Source of the DNA: Alphaproteobacteria bacterium
GTDB taxonomy: Bacteria; Pseudomonadota; Alphaproteobacteria; RF32; CAG-239
Direction: 5' to 3'
NCBI GenBank assembly: GCA_017465405.1
Contig: JAFTWG010000017.1
Coordinates: 62,001 to 126,000 of the forward strand
DNA length: 64,000 bases
Shown here: positions 10,218 through 18,179 of the stretch, piece after piece
Layout: each line of letters opens with the position of its first letter
Position numbering within the stretch: position 1 is the first letter of the stretch
Program-made: the position numbers and the translations under genes
Notes under the pieces: model-generated
Told to the model about the DNA's origin: nothing
Databases searched by the model: none
What the model saw: the letters and a program-made list of their open reading frames with translations, nothing else

Positions 10218-10919
10218 TTATGAATCTCCCATAATGTTTTTTATTAATTCTGCCGCTAAAGGAACAGAGTTCCATCCTGCGCTGTTATATCCAAAGGTTG
10301 TTTTCAATCCTTTAGGAGAAACGAGCAATGCTACAACGACGTAGTCGTGGTCGTTGTGACTAAAATTGCCTATAAAGGTTGTTATATTATTTTTATTCGG
10401 CAGTGTTGTTGTTGATGTCAATCCATGAATATTAGCTCCTTCTATATTGGCTTTTTTAGCAGTGCCTTCCGTAACATTTTTTGCCATAATATTTTTTATA
10501 TATTTTTGTTCAATATAATTATTTTTGTTTTGTAAAAATTTTACATAAGAAGAAGTAAGTTGCTTAATTGTTAGGGTTTCAGATGAACTAAAAATGTATT
10601 GTGATAAATAATCGTATATTTGTTTTTTAGTATATTTATTTTCATTGTTTTTTAATGCTATTGCATAAAAAGATTTCTTAAAACCTTCTGTGGTGATGGA
10701 TATATTTCGGTTTGTTTTTATACAAGCTTCATCAATAATTTGTTTGTTGGTCGCATTTACGATGGTATAACAACCTCCATCTGCTTGAAAAGTTTTGACG
10801 AAGCTGTTTAATGTCGATAAATTATCTTCATTAACAGAAGGTATTTTTTTCTCTAGAAAAATAAATAAAAAACAAAAAATAAAAGCTGTCATAAAAATAA
10901 TTGTTTTGTTCTTTTTCAT
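10218..10919 (-). CDS. Degenerate PBP/FtsI transpeptidase-like membrane protein (no KTG motif)
   Basis: 233 residues with an N-terminal membrane anchor (residues ~7-22) and a periplasmic remainder. The C-terminal 90 residues track the end of alphaproteobacterial FtsI (PBP3): VTEGTAKKAN at 149-158, FIGNF, YVVVALLVSPKG and GYNSAGWNSVPLA. The KTGTAE motif is replaced by LTSTTT (167-172), and the expected SxxK site aligns with EGFKKS (78-83), which has no serine at the nucleophile position. It is far shorter than FtsI (~550-600 residues), lacking the non-catalytic domain and the SxN region. I infer a catalytically dead, possibly penicillin- or lipid II-sensing, or FtsI-competing protein. SD AAGGA precedes the ATG. 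Confidence 0.7.
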   Translation of the reverse strand: MKKNKTIIFMTAFIFCFLFIFLEKKIPSVNEDNLSTLNSFVKTFQADGGCYTIVNATNKQIIDEACIKTNRNISITTEGFKKSFYAIALKNNENKYTKKQIYDYLSQYIFSSSETLTIKQLTSSYVKFLQNKNNYIEQKYIKNIMAKNVTEGTAKKANIEGANIHGLTSTTTLPNKNNITTFIGNFSHNDHDYVVVALLVSPKGLKTTFGYNSAGWNSVPLAAELIKNIMGDS

Positions 10920-11113
10920 TTTTACATCCTTTTAAAAGATTATGATAAAAACAACAATACATACTATTATGACAAAAATTGACGTGTTGTTTGCGTGGCA
11001 TATTCAATAGTTTTTGATTTTAAAACCTAAACGTTTTCTACCAGATATGTCAGGAGGAGGAGTTTTTCTAACGGTTCGCGCCCTCTCGGGTTCAAATCCC
11101 AATTTTAAAATTT
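10920..11113. other. Intergenic region between the PBP-like gene and tRNA-Ser
   Basis: It holds the SD of the minus-strand gene and no ORF I can support. A T-arm-like fragment (GGGTTCAAATCCC at about 11088-11100) lies 14 bases beyond the 3' end of tRNA-Ser and may be a decayed tRNA remnant. No complete cloverleaf can be drawn. Confidence 0.4.
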
Positions 11114-11204
11114 TGGCGGATGAGGAGGGATTTGAACCCCCGTTACGGGATTACCGTAAACACGATTTCGAGTCGCGCGCATTCAGCCTCTCTGCCACTC
11201 ATCC
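11114..11204 (-). tRNA. tRNA-Ser(CGA), CCA encoded
   Basis: On the minus strand: acceptor GGATGAG/CTCATCC fully paired, anticodon loop CTCGAAA (anticodon CGA), a long variable arm (ACGGTAATCCCGT region) typical of class II tRNAs, and T-loop TTCAAAT. The discriminator is G and CCA is encoded (11114-11116 on the complement). Confidence 0.96.
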
Positions 11205-11282
11205 TTATTGTTTCTTCCTTTTGTATTAAGATTAAAAAGCAAAATTTGCAAGTTTTTTTTGAAAAATATATTTTTCGCAAAA

Positions 11283-11310
11283 TTGACAAAATTGGTTTTT
11301 GTGCTATATT
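11283..11310 (+). promoter_or_regulatory. Strong sigma-70-like promoter of the lysozyme gene
   Basis: Consensus TTGACA (11283-11288), a 16-base spacer and TATATT (11305-11310), about 35 bases before the ATG. This is the best -35/-10 pair seen in the window. Confidence 0.75.
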
Positions 11311-11345
11311 CCTAAAAGTTTTGCTAATTTTTAATTTCCTATTAT

Positions 11346-12143
11346 ATGAAAAAATTTTATGTAATCGCTGCAATTATTACGTTTTTTTATATTTGCAGTA
11401 AAGTTACCTTGCCTGACTCACATCCTCCGGAGGATATTGAAGAACAGCCCGAAGATATAATCCTTCCTGATACGACAGAAATACAGATACTTCCTGAAAA
11501 TAAGGAAATGTATTTGAGTATTGAAGATGAGATAATTATTTGTCTTGCTTATGTGGAAGATTATAAACCTGTATCATATTTTTGCGGAAGCAGGTGGACA
11601 ATCGGGTATGGATCTACAACTTATGCTAATGGAGAGAGGGTAAAGCCGAGTGAACAGATAGAAATGCTTGATGCACAAAAATGTGTAAGGAGCTTTTTAC
11701 GGAAATATGTTTTTCCATATATTGACAGGTATGTAACAAAACCGCTCACAAGACAAGAAATTATCGGAACTTCAATGTTTATATACAATGTCGGACCGGG
11801 AAATTTTATTAAAAGCGATTTTTTACAAGCTGTAAATGATGGAATGACTCCGCTTGAGGCTACTCGCAGAATGACACAATTTACAAAGTCTGCCGGTCGT
11901 TTCGCTCCGGGATTGTTGAAAAGAGAATGGGTACAGAGTGCTATATATTGCGGATATATCACTCCTTACGAACTTCTTGAACTTACTCCTGCCGGATTTT
12001 ATAATTATGAAATCAGAGAATTTTTTATGAGTTCTTCTCCTGCTTGGGACGGATATTATAATTATAAATTCAGTTCTGATTTTGTTGAAGAATTTCTTCG
12101 CAAAAATAAGGCTATCGGTAGAAGCGTTTATGACATTATTTAA
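11346..12143 (+). CDS. Phage-type lysozyme (GH24 endolysin-like), secreted
   Basis: 265 residues. A hydrophobic N-terminus (residues 4-18) suggests export or membrane anchoring, and a linker rich in Pro, Glu and Asp follows to about residue 55. The lysozyme domain has a likely catalytic Glu in YVEDYKP, then the hallmark WTIGYGSTTY with the catalytic Thr, SMFIYNVGPGNFIKS, and a C-terminal helical part with GLLKREWVQSAIYCG. This is the T4/P21-like family that cleaves peptidoglycan. No holin, spanin or other phage genes surround it, and it has its own promoter and terminator. It may be a domesticated endolysin used in wall remodelling or competition (inference). Confidence 0.83.
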   Translation: MKKFYVIAAIITFFYICSKVTLPDSHPPEDIEEQPEDIILPDTTEIQILPENKEMYLSIEDEIIICLAYVEDYKPVSYFCGSRWTIGYGSTTYANGERVKPSEQIEMLDAQKCVRSFLRKYVFPYIDRYVTKPLTRQEIIGTSMFIYNVGPGNFIKSDFLQAVNDGMTPLEATRRMTQFTKSAGRFAPGLLKREWVQSAIYCGYITPYELLELTPAGFYNYEIREFFMSSSPAWDGYYNYKFSSDFVEEFLRKNKAIGRSVYDII

Positions 12144-12147
12144 AATT

Positions 12148-12179
12148 TTCCGACTGTTTTTTGCAGTCGGAATTTTTTT
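12148..12179 (+). terminator. Terminator after lysozyme, probably bidirectional
   Basis: 9-bp stem TTCCGACTG / CAGTCGGAA, loop TTTTTTG, followed by seven T. The stop of the convergent porin gene is at 12181, directly beyond the hairpin. Confidence 0.88.
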
Positions 12180-12180
12180 G

Positions 12181-13293
12181 TTAAAATTTAAGTCCGATAC
12201 CGGTTATGACGGCATATCCTCGGTTATCATCAACGGTTTCTGCTTGATGATAATTAAGATAGGCACCTACTAAATAAATATCAAAATATTTATTATAGTT
12301 GTATATGTTTGACCATATAAGCAAATTATCCTGATGCCTTGTATTAGGTGATGATGTATTCAAATAAGCTAAATTGGTTTGAAATTTTTCCCATTTGAAG
12401 CCGGTGCTTATGTTCCAAGCTTCGGATTCTCTGTAATTGTCAAAATATGCCGGTAAATGTGAATTTACTTTATAATCAGAAATGGGGTTTTTATTGCCAT
12501 CAATATAGGCTTTTTTATATCCTGAAGCAATGTTGAAGTTTTTATATTCGATAGTAACACCTAAGGAAAATTCGTTGTCGATGCGATTGAAAAGTCCGTA
12601 TCCGGCAGAGGTATATAAAGTCAGTTCGTCAAACTTTTGCTTATTTTGTATTGCAACAGTGTATCCGTCTTCTTCTTTTTCATAATCAGCATAGCGACTG
12701 GTCATACCACGGCGATTGGCATTGTCAGGTGTATATGAAAATCCTGCTTTGAAACCTTTAAAATCAGGAGTTATATAATTAAATTTCGGAGCTCTTCCGT
12801 CGTTTAGAATAGAAGTTGATTTTGGGGTTGCATATAATGTTGATTTAAATCCGTTGTTCCAATTTGGATTGTTTAGAAAATATGTAGCATTAGAATCGTC
12901 TATTTTCAAAAATGTAATTTCTTTTGCTCCTTTATGAAGAATATAAGCAACATTATACGCATATCCTAAATAAAAACTTCCGTATTGGGATTCATCTAAA
13001 AAATAAGGATAAAAACGATATTCTCCCCATCTGCGATTTTTATCATCTTGACGAAACATAATTGTTGTTGAAGCATGGATTCCGCTTTTGTGCGTTTCAT
13101 TAAAAATATAATCGGCTTTAATTGTTGAATCGGCTCGTAAAACCCAGCGATTTGGGTATTTGTTTATGTTATTGGTTTGTGAAATACCATAATAGCCTCC
13201 GGCCAAACCATGAGCTTGAAGCTTCCAGTCACCTGCGTTTGCAGAAGAAAAAAATGATATAAAACATAAAAAAGATAAAATGATTTTTTTCAT
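12181..13293 (-). CDS. Outer membrane beta-barrel porin-like protein
   Basis: 370 residues from the ATG at 13293. Upstream in-frame codons exist, but the signal peptide MKKIILSFLCFISFFSSANA starts here. The mature part is built of short alternating aromatic/polar strands (YDKYFDIYLVGAYLNY and similar) and ends GYAVITGIGLKF, with the terminal Phe recognised by the BAM complex. It resembles the Gram-negative porin family of Alphaproteobacteria. It probably lets small solutes cross the outer membrane. Specificity cannot be read. It lies 16 bases after the TPR gene on the same strand. Confidence 0.8.
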   Translation of the reverse strand: MKKIILSFLCFISFFSSANAGDWKLQAHGLAGGYYGISQTNNINKYPNRWVLRADSTIKADYIFNETHKSGIHASTTIMFRQDDKNRRWGEYRFYPYFLDESQYGSFYLGYAYNVAYILHKGAKEITFLKIDDSNATYFLNNPNWNNGFKSTLYATPKSTSILNDGRAPKFNYITPDFKGFKAGFSYTPDNANRRGMTSRYADYEKEEDGYTVAIQNKQKFDELTLYTSAGYGLFNRIDNEFSLGVTIEYKNFNIASGYKKAYIDGNKNPISDYKVNSHLPAYFDNYRESEAWNISTGFKWEKFQTNLAYLNTSSPNTRHQDNLLIWSNIYNYNKYFDIYLVGAYLNYHQAETVDDNRGYAVITGIGLKF

Positions 13294-13309
13294 TTTTAGC
13301 CTTATTAAA

Positions 13310-14683
13310 TTAGTCATAAGTATTTTGTAAGTTTGATAACAAATCATGAATACGAGATATGTTAAATTTTATTTGTTTAACTCTTGATGTTTCAAGTTCG
13401 TTTTCAAAAACGTAAAGGGCATCATGATAAGCCGATAGAGCTTCTTGCAGAACTTCTATATTGTTTTCATTACGTCCTTCAAAAAACAATAAATCAGCGA
13501 TTTTTTCTTGAATTTCAGCCCAAAGTTTAGGTTGTTTTTTTTCGGTTATGATTTTTTGTTGGTTTTTATATGCTTCGGTTGCAAGTCTGCACATTTCCAT
13601 GTTTTTTGTAGCATATCCTAAATTGTGCAGCAAATATCCGAGCTGTCCTTCAATTTTGCCCCAAAATTCGGGGAATAGTGCTTGAGTATAAACTTTTTCT
13701 GCTTCTCTCAGCTGAAAAAGAGCATCTCTCAAAGCTTGATTTTCTTGAGTTTTTTTCCAATAATTTTGGTATAAATCGGATATTTTGTAGCAAACATTTC
13801 CATATTCGTAAGGATATGTATATTTACTCAGATGTTTTTGAGCAGTTTGGTAGTTTTTAATGGCACCCTTAAAAAATGATGAGGGATGTTTTTTCATACT
13901 CTTGCTTGCACAATCATAAAGTTGTCCGAGATGATAGTAGATACATCCGACATGAGTATTATGGGTAATTGTGTCACAATGTTTTAATGCAGCGTCAAAT
14001 AGGTCTTTTATAACCTTAAAATCTTCTATGTTTGAACTTTCATAAGCTAAACTTAAGTAGGTTATTCCCAAAAAGTTTAGAACATAAGACATATAGTCTA
14101 TACCGAGTGCTTGGACCGAATCTATTTGCGATAATTTATTTACGATTTTTTTCAGCAAATATTTTTTATATATTTGTTTTTCGGTTTCGGAATTATTTAT
14201 TGAACTGACAATAGCACCATAAAGCAATAACAAAAGAGATGAAGGTATTTCTTCTTTCGAATCGTCAAGTATTGAAGCAGGGATATAAAAATAGTCCATT
14301 AGCGAAACAAAAGAATTGCCGTAATTTTCATATTGATTTTTACTTTGGAAATTTAATCTGATTTTGTCTTTGTTTCTATATCCCCAAACAATAACTTCGG
14401 CTTTTGTTTGCTTTAATATAGATTGCCCCATATCAATAAGGTCGAATATATTACGACTTTCAAGATTTAGAAACGAGTGATCAAAATTTTCGGTATATGC
14501 TTGAACTTCCAGTCCTTCACATTTGTTTAGTATTTGGGCTAAATTTATGGCGCCGCAACTGTTAATATTATCGTAAAAATCAGCAACCACAATTTTGAAT
14601 TTCGGCTCATTCATACTTCCGCTATCAAAATCTGAGATTTTGTCGGTAGTGTGAAGAAAATTATTCCAAAACTTCCAAGCCAT
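13310..14683 (-). CDS. TPR-repeat protein with a TolB-like/alpha-beta N-terminal domain
   Basis: 457 residues without a signal peptide. Residues ~27-115 look like an alpha/beta domain (FKIVVADFYDN ... KAEVIVWGYRNKDKIRLNF), a pattern seen in front of TPR arrays in alphaproteobacterial proteins. From about residue 200 to the end there are several degenerate TPR-like helical pairs, e.g. FDAALKHCDTITHNTHVGCIYYHLGQLY and EAEKVYTQ. Such proteins act as protein-interaction scaffolds. The start shares one base (14683) with the end of the WecA-like membrane gene upstream, suggesting the two products work together. No enzymatic motif. Confidence 0.62.
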   Translation of the reverse strand: MAWKFWNNFLHTTDKISDFDSGSMNEPKFKIVVADFYDNINSCGAINLAQILNKCEGLEVQAYTENFDHSFLNLESRNIFDLIDMGQSILKQTKAEVIVWGYRNKDKIRLNFQSKNQYENYGNSFVSLMDYFYIPASILDDSKEEIPSSLLLLLYGAIVSSINNSETEKQIYKKYLLKKIVNKLSQIDSVQALGIDYMSYVLNFLGITYLSLAYESSNIEDFKVIKDLFDAALKHCDTITHNTHVGCIYYHLGQLYDCASKSMKKHPSSFFKGAIKNYQTAQKHLSKYTYPYEYGNVCYKISDLYQNYWKKTQENQALRDALFQLREAEKVYTQALFPEFWGKIEGQLGYLLHNLGYATKNMEMCRLATEAYKNQQKIITEKKQPKLWAEIQEKIADLLFFEGRNENNIEVLQEALSAYHDALYVFENELETSRVKQIKFNISRIHDLLSNLQNTYD

Positions 14684-15774
14684 TAAAAATTGTTATCCTT
14701 ATTTGAGTATTGTTTTATATCATTAATACGAGCTTGCAAATCATCTAATACTTGGCGATTAATATCCTTAAAACTCTGCGGTCCATTGCTAATATTTTGA
14801 AGTCTGTACATAAACCAGATAGTAATTAATGAAGATGCCAACAATAAAGAAAAGTGATTATCCGCCAGAGCTTGAAATACTCCTAAAAATAACAAAAGAA
14901 CTTGGATTCTGATAACATAATTGGCAATAAGGTTAGGAACCATACCCAGTTCCATAGCCTTACAATAAGATGCGTTTTGTTGCATGTTTGAATATTTATC
15001 CATAAAGGATAATTTCAGTAATAATGCCCATAAAATATCAATAATGAAATACAGGCAGAATATCAAAACACATCCGGCTGCGTTTTCGGTTGAAGCCCAA
15101 GCTATCAAAGAAAACAACATAAATCCGAAACAACTGGCTTCGTTATTTGATATTTTTAATCGTGCAGGATACCAAGTAAACGACATAAGAGCTAAAAATC
15201 CGGCAGTGAAAATAATACCTAAAGTTCCTAAAAAAGCAGGGATTGCTCCGATAAGACCTAAAATAGCTATACCACCGGCGATGGTAATAGATTGTATTGA
15301 TAGCAACGCATCTCCGATATTTGCATATCTGTACATCAAGCTAAATAAGAACCAAATTACTCCTATAAGTGCTTTTACTGCCAAAGGATTCAAGTTTATC
15401 ACAAATGTTGTTGCTGCATCAGGTATTGCAAAAGATGAAGCAAATGAACCTAAAAATAAAACTATCGGAAAAACGAATTTGTTGTTTTTGAATATAGTTC
15501 CGGTAAAACCTATTATTATGGCAGAAACAAAAGGGATAATCAGTTCGGCTGAGGTTAAAACGGTTAAGAAATCTTTGTGGTCATATATTGTGTAATACAA
15601 AACTGAAGTAACAGCAAACAAAGGTACGGCTAAAGGGATAAACATAGATGTATTTTTTGAGTCATCATTGTTAAAACGTCCTCTTTTTTTGCTAGTAAAA
15701 CTATATGCTATAGCAGGAAGAATAAAACTTATGAAAGCTGCAATCAATACAATTAAAAAAGTGCTGTTCATCAA
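14683..15774 (-). CDS. Degenerate WecA/MraY-type (GT4) membrane protein, catalytic motifs lost
   Basis: 363 residues, about ten membrane segments. The topology and landmarks follow polyprenyl-phosphate sugar-1-phosphate transferases. Residues ~196-205 (MSFTWYPARL) align with the FNxPPAxIFxGDxGS region, and residues ~244-257 with the PxxDtlxxllRRL stretch. All active-site signatures are gone: the first DD site reads GTIFK (92-96), the NxxDGxDG region reads YANIGDAL (150-157), GDxGS reads SNNEAS (209-214), and HRxHxYQ reads NASYCKA (267-273). It is unlikely to transfer sugars. I infer a retained structural or regulatory role, perhaps with the TPR protein it overlaps. The start could be Met1 or Met2. 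Confidence 0.6.
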   Translation of the reverse strand: MMNSTFLIVLIAAFISFILPAIAYSFTSKKRGRFNNDDSKNTSMFIPLAVPLFAVTSVLYYTIYDHKDFLTVLTSAELIIPFVSAIIIGFTGTIFKNNKFVFPIVLFLGSFASSFAIPDAATTFVINLNPLAVKALIGVIWFLFSLMYRYANIGDALLSIQSITIAGGIAILGLIGAIPAFLGTLGIIFTAGFLALMSFTWYPARLKISNNEASCFGFMLFSLIAWASTENAAGCVLIFCLYFIIDILWALLLKLSFMDKYSNMQQNASYCKAMELGMVPNLIANYVIRIQVLLLFLGVFQALADNHFSLLLASSLITIWFMYRLQNISNGPQSFKDINRQVLDDLQARINDIKQYSNKDNNF

Positions 15775-15829
15775 TAAATCTCCGTATTTTTGTGAGTTAT
15801 TCCATAATATTAATCTCTAAATTATTTAA

Positions 15830-16735
15830 TTACAATATAGGATTTAATATATTGTTATACAGTTTTTTCAGTAAATAATTTATTTTTGGTATAGGTTGTT
15901 TGGTAATCATTGCCGAATCGTTTATAATTGTGCTCAACAAATTAAAATCATCTTTCCCATCGTTTTTGATAGATTGGTGCAAGGGGTAAATATAGTTAAC
16001 GGGGGTGTTATATATATTTTTAAGGATGACCTTGTCATTTAGGACAATATTGTCGACTCTTGCTAAAGAGCAAAATTCTTCTACCAGAATGTTTATGCGT
16101 TCTTTTTCATCTTTTTCTTTTAATAAATCCGAGATTTTATCGTCTCTTGCCGCAGATAAAATTGAACACAGAGCGTAGGAAGAAAAATATTCCCAAAAAC
16201 TCAATAGAGAATTGCTGCTCACATTAATTTCAAGCTTACTTTCGGTAAAAATATCCAAAATATTTTTATCTGCTTCTTTTTCTTTTGGCGGACAGAGGGT
16301 TATACTTGTTCCTCGCCCCAGTAGAGATATAGTTTGCTTATTGTTCATAACGTATCCGTTAAAATATGCTGCATGCAAATTTTCTCCCAGAATCGGTGTC
16401 AGATAGCTTAAATCTTTTATGGGAGTAAAACATACAACCGGAGCGTTACCGATTTTGGAACGAGAAACGCAACTTAACATAGTATTTAATTTATTGGCAA
16501 AAGCAGTGATAATTACCATTTTAGCAGGCTCTTTCATAATTTCGGCTGCGTTTAATTTATGGCATTTTTGGGTAAGACTGCGGTCTTCTTTTATTGATAT
16601 TCCGTCTGTTGATAAACTTTCTCCGGATGAATGTTTATCAGTTAATAAAATGACGTTTTGTCCGCTACTTTGAATTTGAGCACCTAAATAATATGCCAAA
16701 GTATTATTACCTATAATATAAATCGGGTTAGTCAT
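15830..16735 (-). CDS. Ketopantoate reductase (PanE/ApbA)-like protein with altered active site
   Basis: 301 residues. The N-terminus has a Rossmann-like fold (YIIGNNTLAYYLG), but GxGxxG is replaced by GNNTLA (9-14). The C-terminal ApbA_C-like helices are recognisable: FWEYFSSYALCSILSAARDD aligns with the family WEKF...N...L.A segment, where the catalytic Lys position holds Tyr183 and the conserved Asn is missing. The end (ITKQPIPKINYLLKKLY) matches the GVPTPxxxxLYxLL block. NADPH binding and catalysis therefore look impaired. It is a full-length frame without frameshift, so it is a retained divergent paralogue rather than fresh decay. It lies 1 base after rsmB, so it is probably co-transcribed with it. 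Confidence 0.6.
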   Translation of the reverse strand: MTNPIYIIGNNTLAYYLGAQIQSSGQNVILLTDKHSSGESLSTDGISIKEDRSLTQKCHKLNAAEIMKEPAKMVIITAFANKLNTMLSCVSRSKIGNAPVVCFTPIKDLSYLTPILGENLHAAYFNGYVMNNKQTISLLGRGTSITLCPPKEKEADKNILDIFTESKLEINVSSNSLLSFWEYFSSYALCSILSAARDDKISDLLKEKDEKERINILVEEFCSLARVDNIVLNDKVILKNIYNTPVNYIYPLHQSIKNDGKDDFNLLSTIINDSAMITKQPIPKINYLLKKLYNNILNPIL

Positions 16736-16736
16736 T

Positions 16737-18017
16737 TTATTTTTCCTTTTTCAGTTTTGCAATAAAGAAGCCGTCAACACCTCCATCTTCCGCAAAATGG
16801 CAAGGAAGACATCGCATAAATCCTTCTTCCGTAATCATTTCTTGTAAAGAATCGGCTTCTTTGTTATCGAATAATTCGGTTGTTATAGGGACAATTTTAT
16901 ACTGCGGATTAGTTGAAATAAAATTAATTATCTGTTTTTCTCCCTCATCTTTTGCAAGAGAACATACCGAATAAAGCAAAGTTCCGCCTTTTTTAAGGCA
17001 CGAATCGATGTTTTTTAAAATATCTTTTTGAATGGTAACGCATTGTTCTACATCTTTTACACTTCTGTTATGAACTATTTCAGGGTGACGGCGAAGAGTT
17101 CCTGTTGCCGAACACGGGGCATCAAGCAGTATAATATCGAATTTTTCTTTACATTCTTGCAAAAAGGAATTTGCATCGGCACATATTGTTTTTATCGTCT
17201 GCATTTTTAATCGAGCAAGATTTTTTTGCATTGTTTGCAGTCTTTTTTCTGAAATATCCAGAGCTGTAACATTGGCTCCTGCATTGATAAGTTGTGCGGT
17301 TTTTCCTCCGGGAGCGGCACATAAATCCAGAACTTTTAATCCTGTTATATTTTTTAGTGTTTTTACAGCCATGGATGATGCCATATCCTGTACCCACCAT
17401 TCTCCATTATTATAGTCGGGAAGTTGAGCTATTTCTCCGGCGGATTGTATTCTTATGCTGTTATTCGGCATTAATTTGCCGTTTAATTTTGTTGCCCAAT
17501 ATTCAAAGTCTTTTTTTACCGTTATATCTAAAGGCGGTTCTTGTACTGAATATTTTTCAATAAGAGAAATTTGTTTTTGAGTATAATCTTTTTGCAATAT
17601 TTGGCGAAAGGTTTTTGTAAAAAACGGAACATTTTGTGCTTGAAGAATGTTTTCTTTGTCTGTGCATATTTTTCTCAATATTGCATTGATAAAACCTCCG
17701 GAATATTTGTTGCCGATTTTTTTTGCTAAAGCTACATAGCTGTTAACAACAGCATATGTCGGTGTTCGAAAATATAGAGCTTCCGCACAACCTACAACAA
17801 GCAAAAAATGAGTAGGTTGCATTTTTTGAGGCATTGGCTTGGAAGAATATTTGTTGATAACTTTTTTCAAAAACTCTTGTTTGCGCAAAGTTGTCATAAC
17901 CAAACGTTTTATAAAAGCCATATCCTGTGTACTGATTTCGGAGTTTTCAAATCCGTCAAATCCACTGTTCATTAAAGATTTTTGATATACTTCAAATGCA
18001 ATTTCTCTAATATCCAA
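16737..18017 (-). CDS. rsmB: 16S rRNA (cytosine-5)-methyltransferase RsmB
   Basis: 426 residues from a TTG at 18017, chosen because an SD (GGAGAG) lies 8 bases upstream and the NusB-like domain begins at once (LDIREIAFEVYQKSL). The open frame extends upstream but that part is low-complexity and not protein-like. The NusB-fold RNA-binding domain spans ~1-140. The SAM-binding GLKVLDLCAAPGGKTAQL, the motif IV DAPCSATGTLRRHPE and the catalytic Cys in YSVCSLA are all intact. It methylates C967 (E. coli numbering) of 16S rRNA. It is divergent from leuS across a 162-base region and is followed by the PanE-like gene. Confidence 0.93.
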   Translation of the reverse strand: MDIREIAFEVYQKSLMNSGFDGFENSEISTQDMAFIKRLVMTTLRKQEFLKKVINKYSSKPMPQKMQPTHFLLVVGCAEALYFRTPTYAVVNSYVALAKKIGNKYSGGFINAILRKICTDKENILQAQNVPFFTKTFRQILQKDYTQKQISLIEKYSVQEPPLDITVKKDFEYWATKLNGKLMPNNSIRIQSAGEIAQLPDYNNGEWWVQDMASSMAVKTLKNITGLKVLDLCAAPGGKTAQLINAGANVTALDISEKRLQTMQKNLARLKMQTIKTICADANSFLQECKEKFDIILLDAPCSATGTLRRHPEIVHNRSVKDVEQCVTIQKDILKNIDSCLKKGGTLLYSVCSLAKDEGEKQIINFISTNPQYKIVPITTELFDNKEADSLQEMITEEGFMRCLPCHFAEDGGVDGFFIAKLKKEK

Positions 18018-18179
18018 AACATTCTCTCCTAAAAAACATATTTTACAGTTTAGAAAAATGTAAAAATAATTACAAGTGAGAAAATGATTTAACCCTATTG
18101 TATTTTTTATCAAAATATTATAGTCTGTCGTGCAGGATTTTAGATGAATTTGAAAATACAAAAGAAGAAAGGTGCTTTT

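Noticed and set aside
11084..11100. T-arm-like sequence GGGTTCAAATCCC close to tRNA-Ser, possible second tRNA
   Set aside because: No acceptor, D-arm or anticodon arm can be built around it on either strand, and no CCA follows. At most a decayed tRNA remnant or chance.
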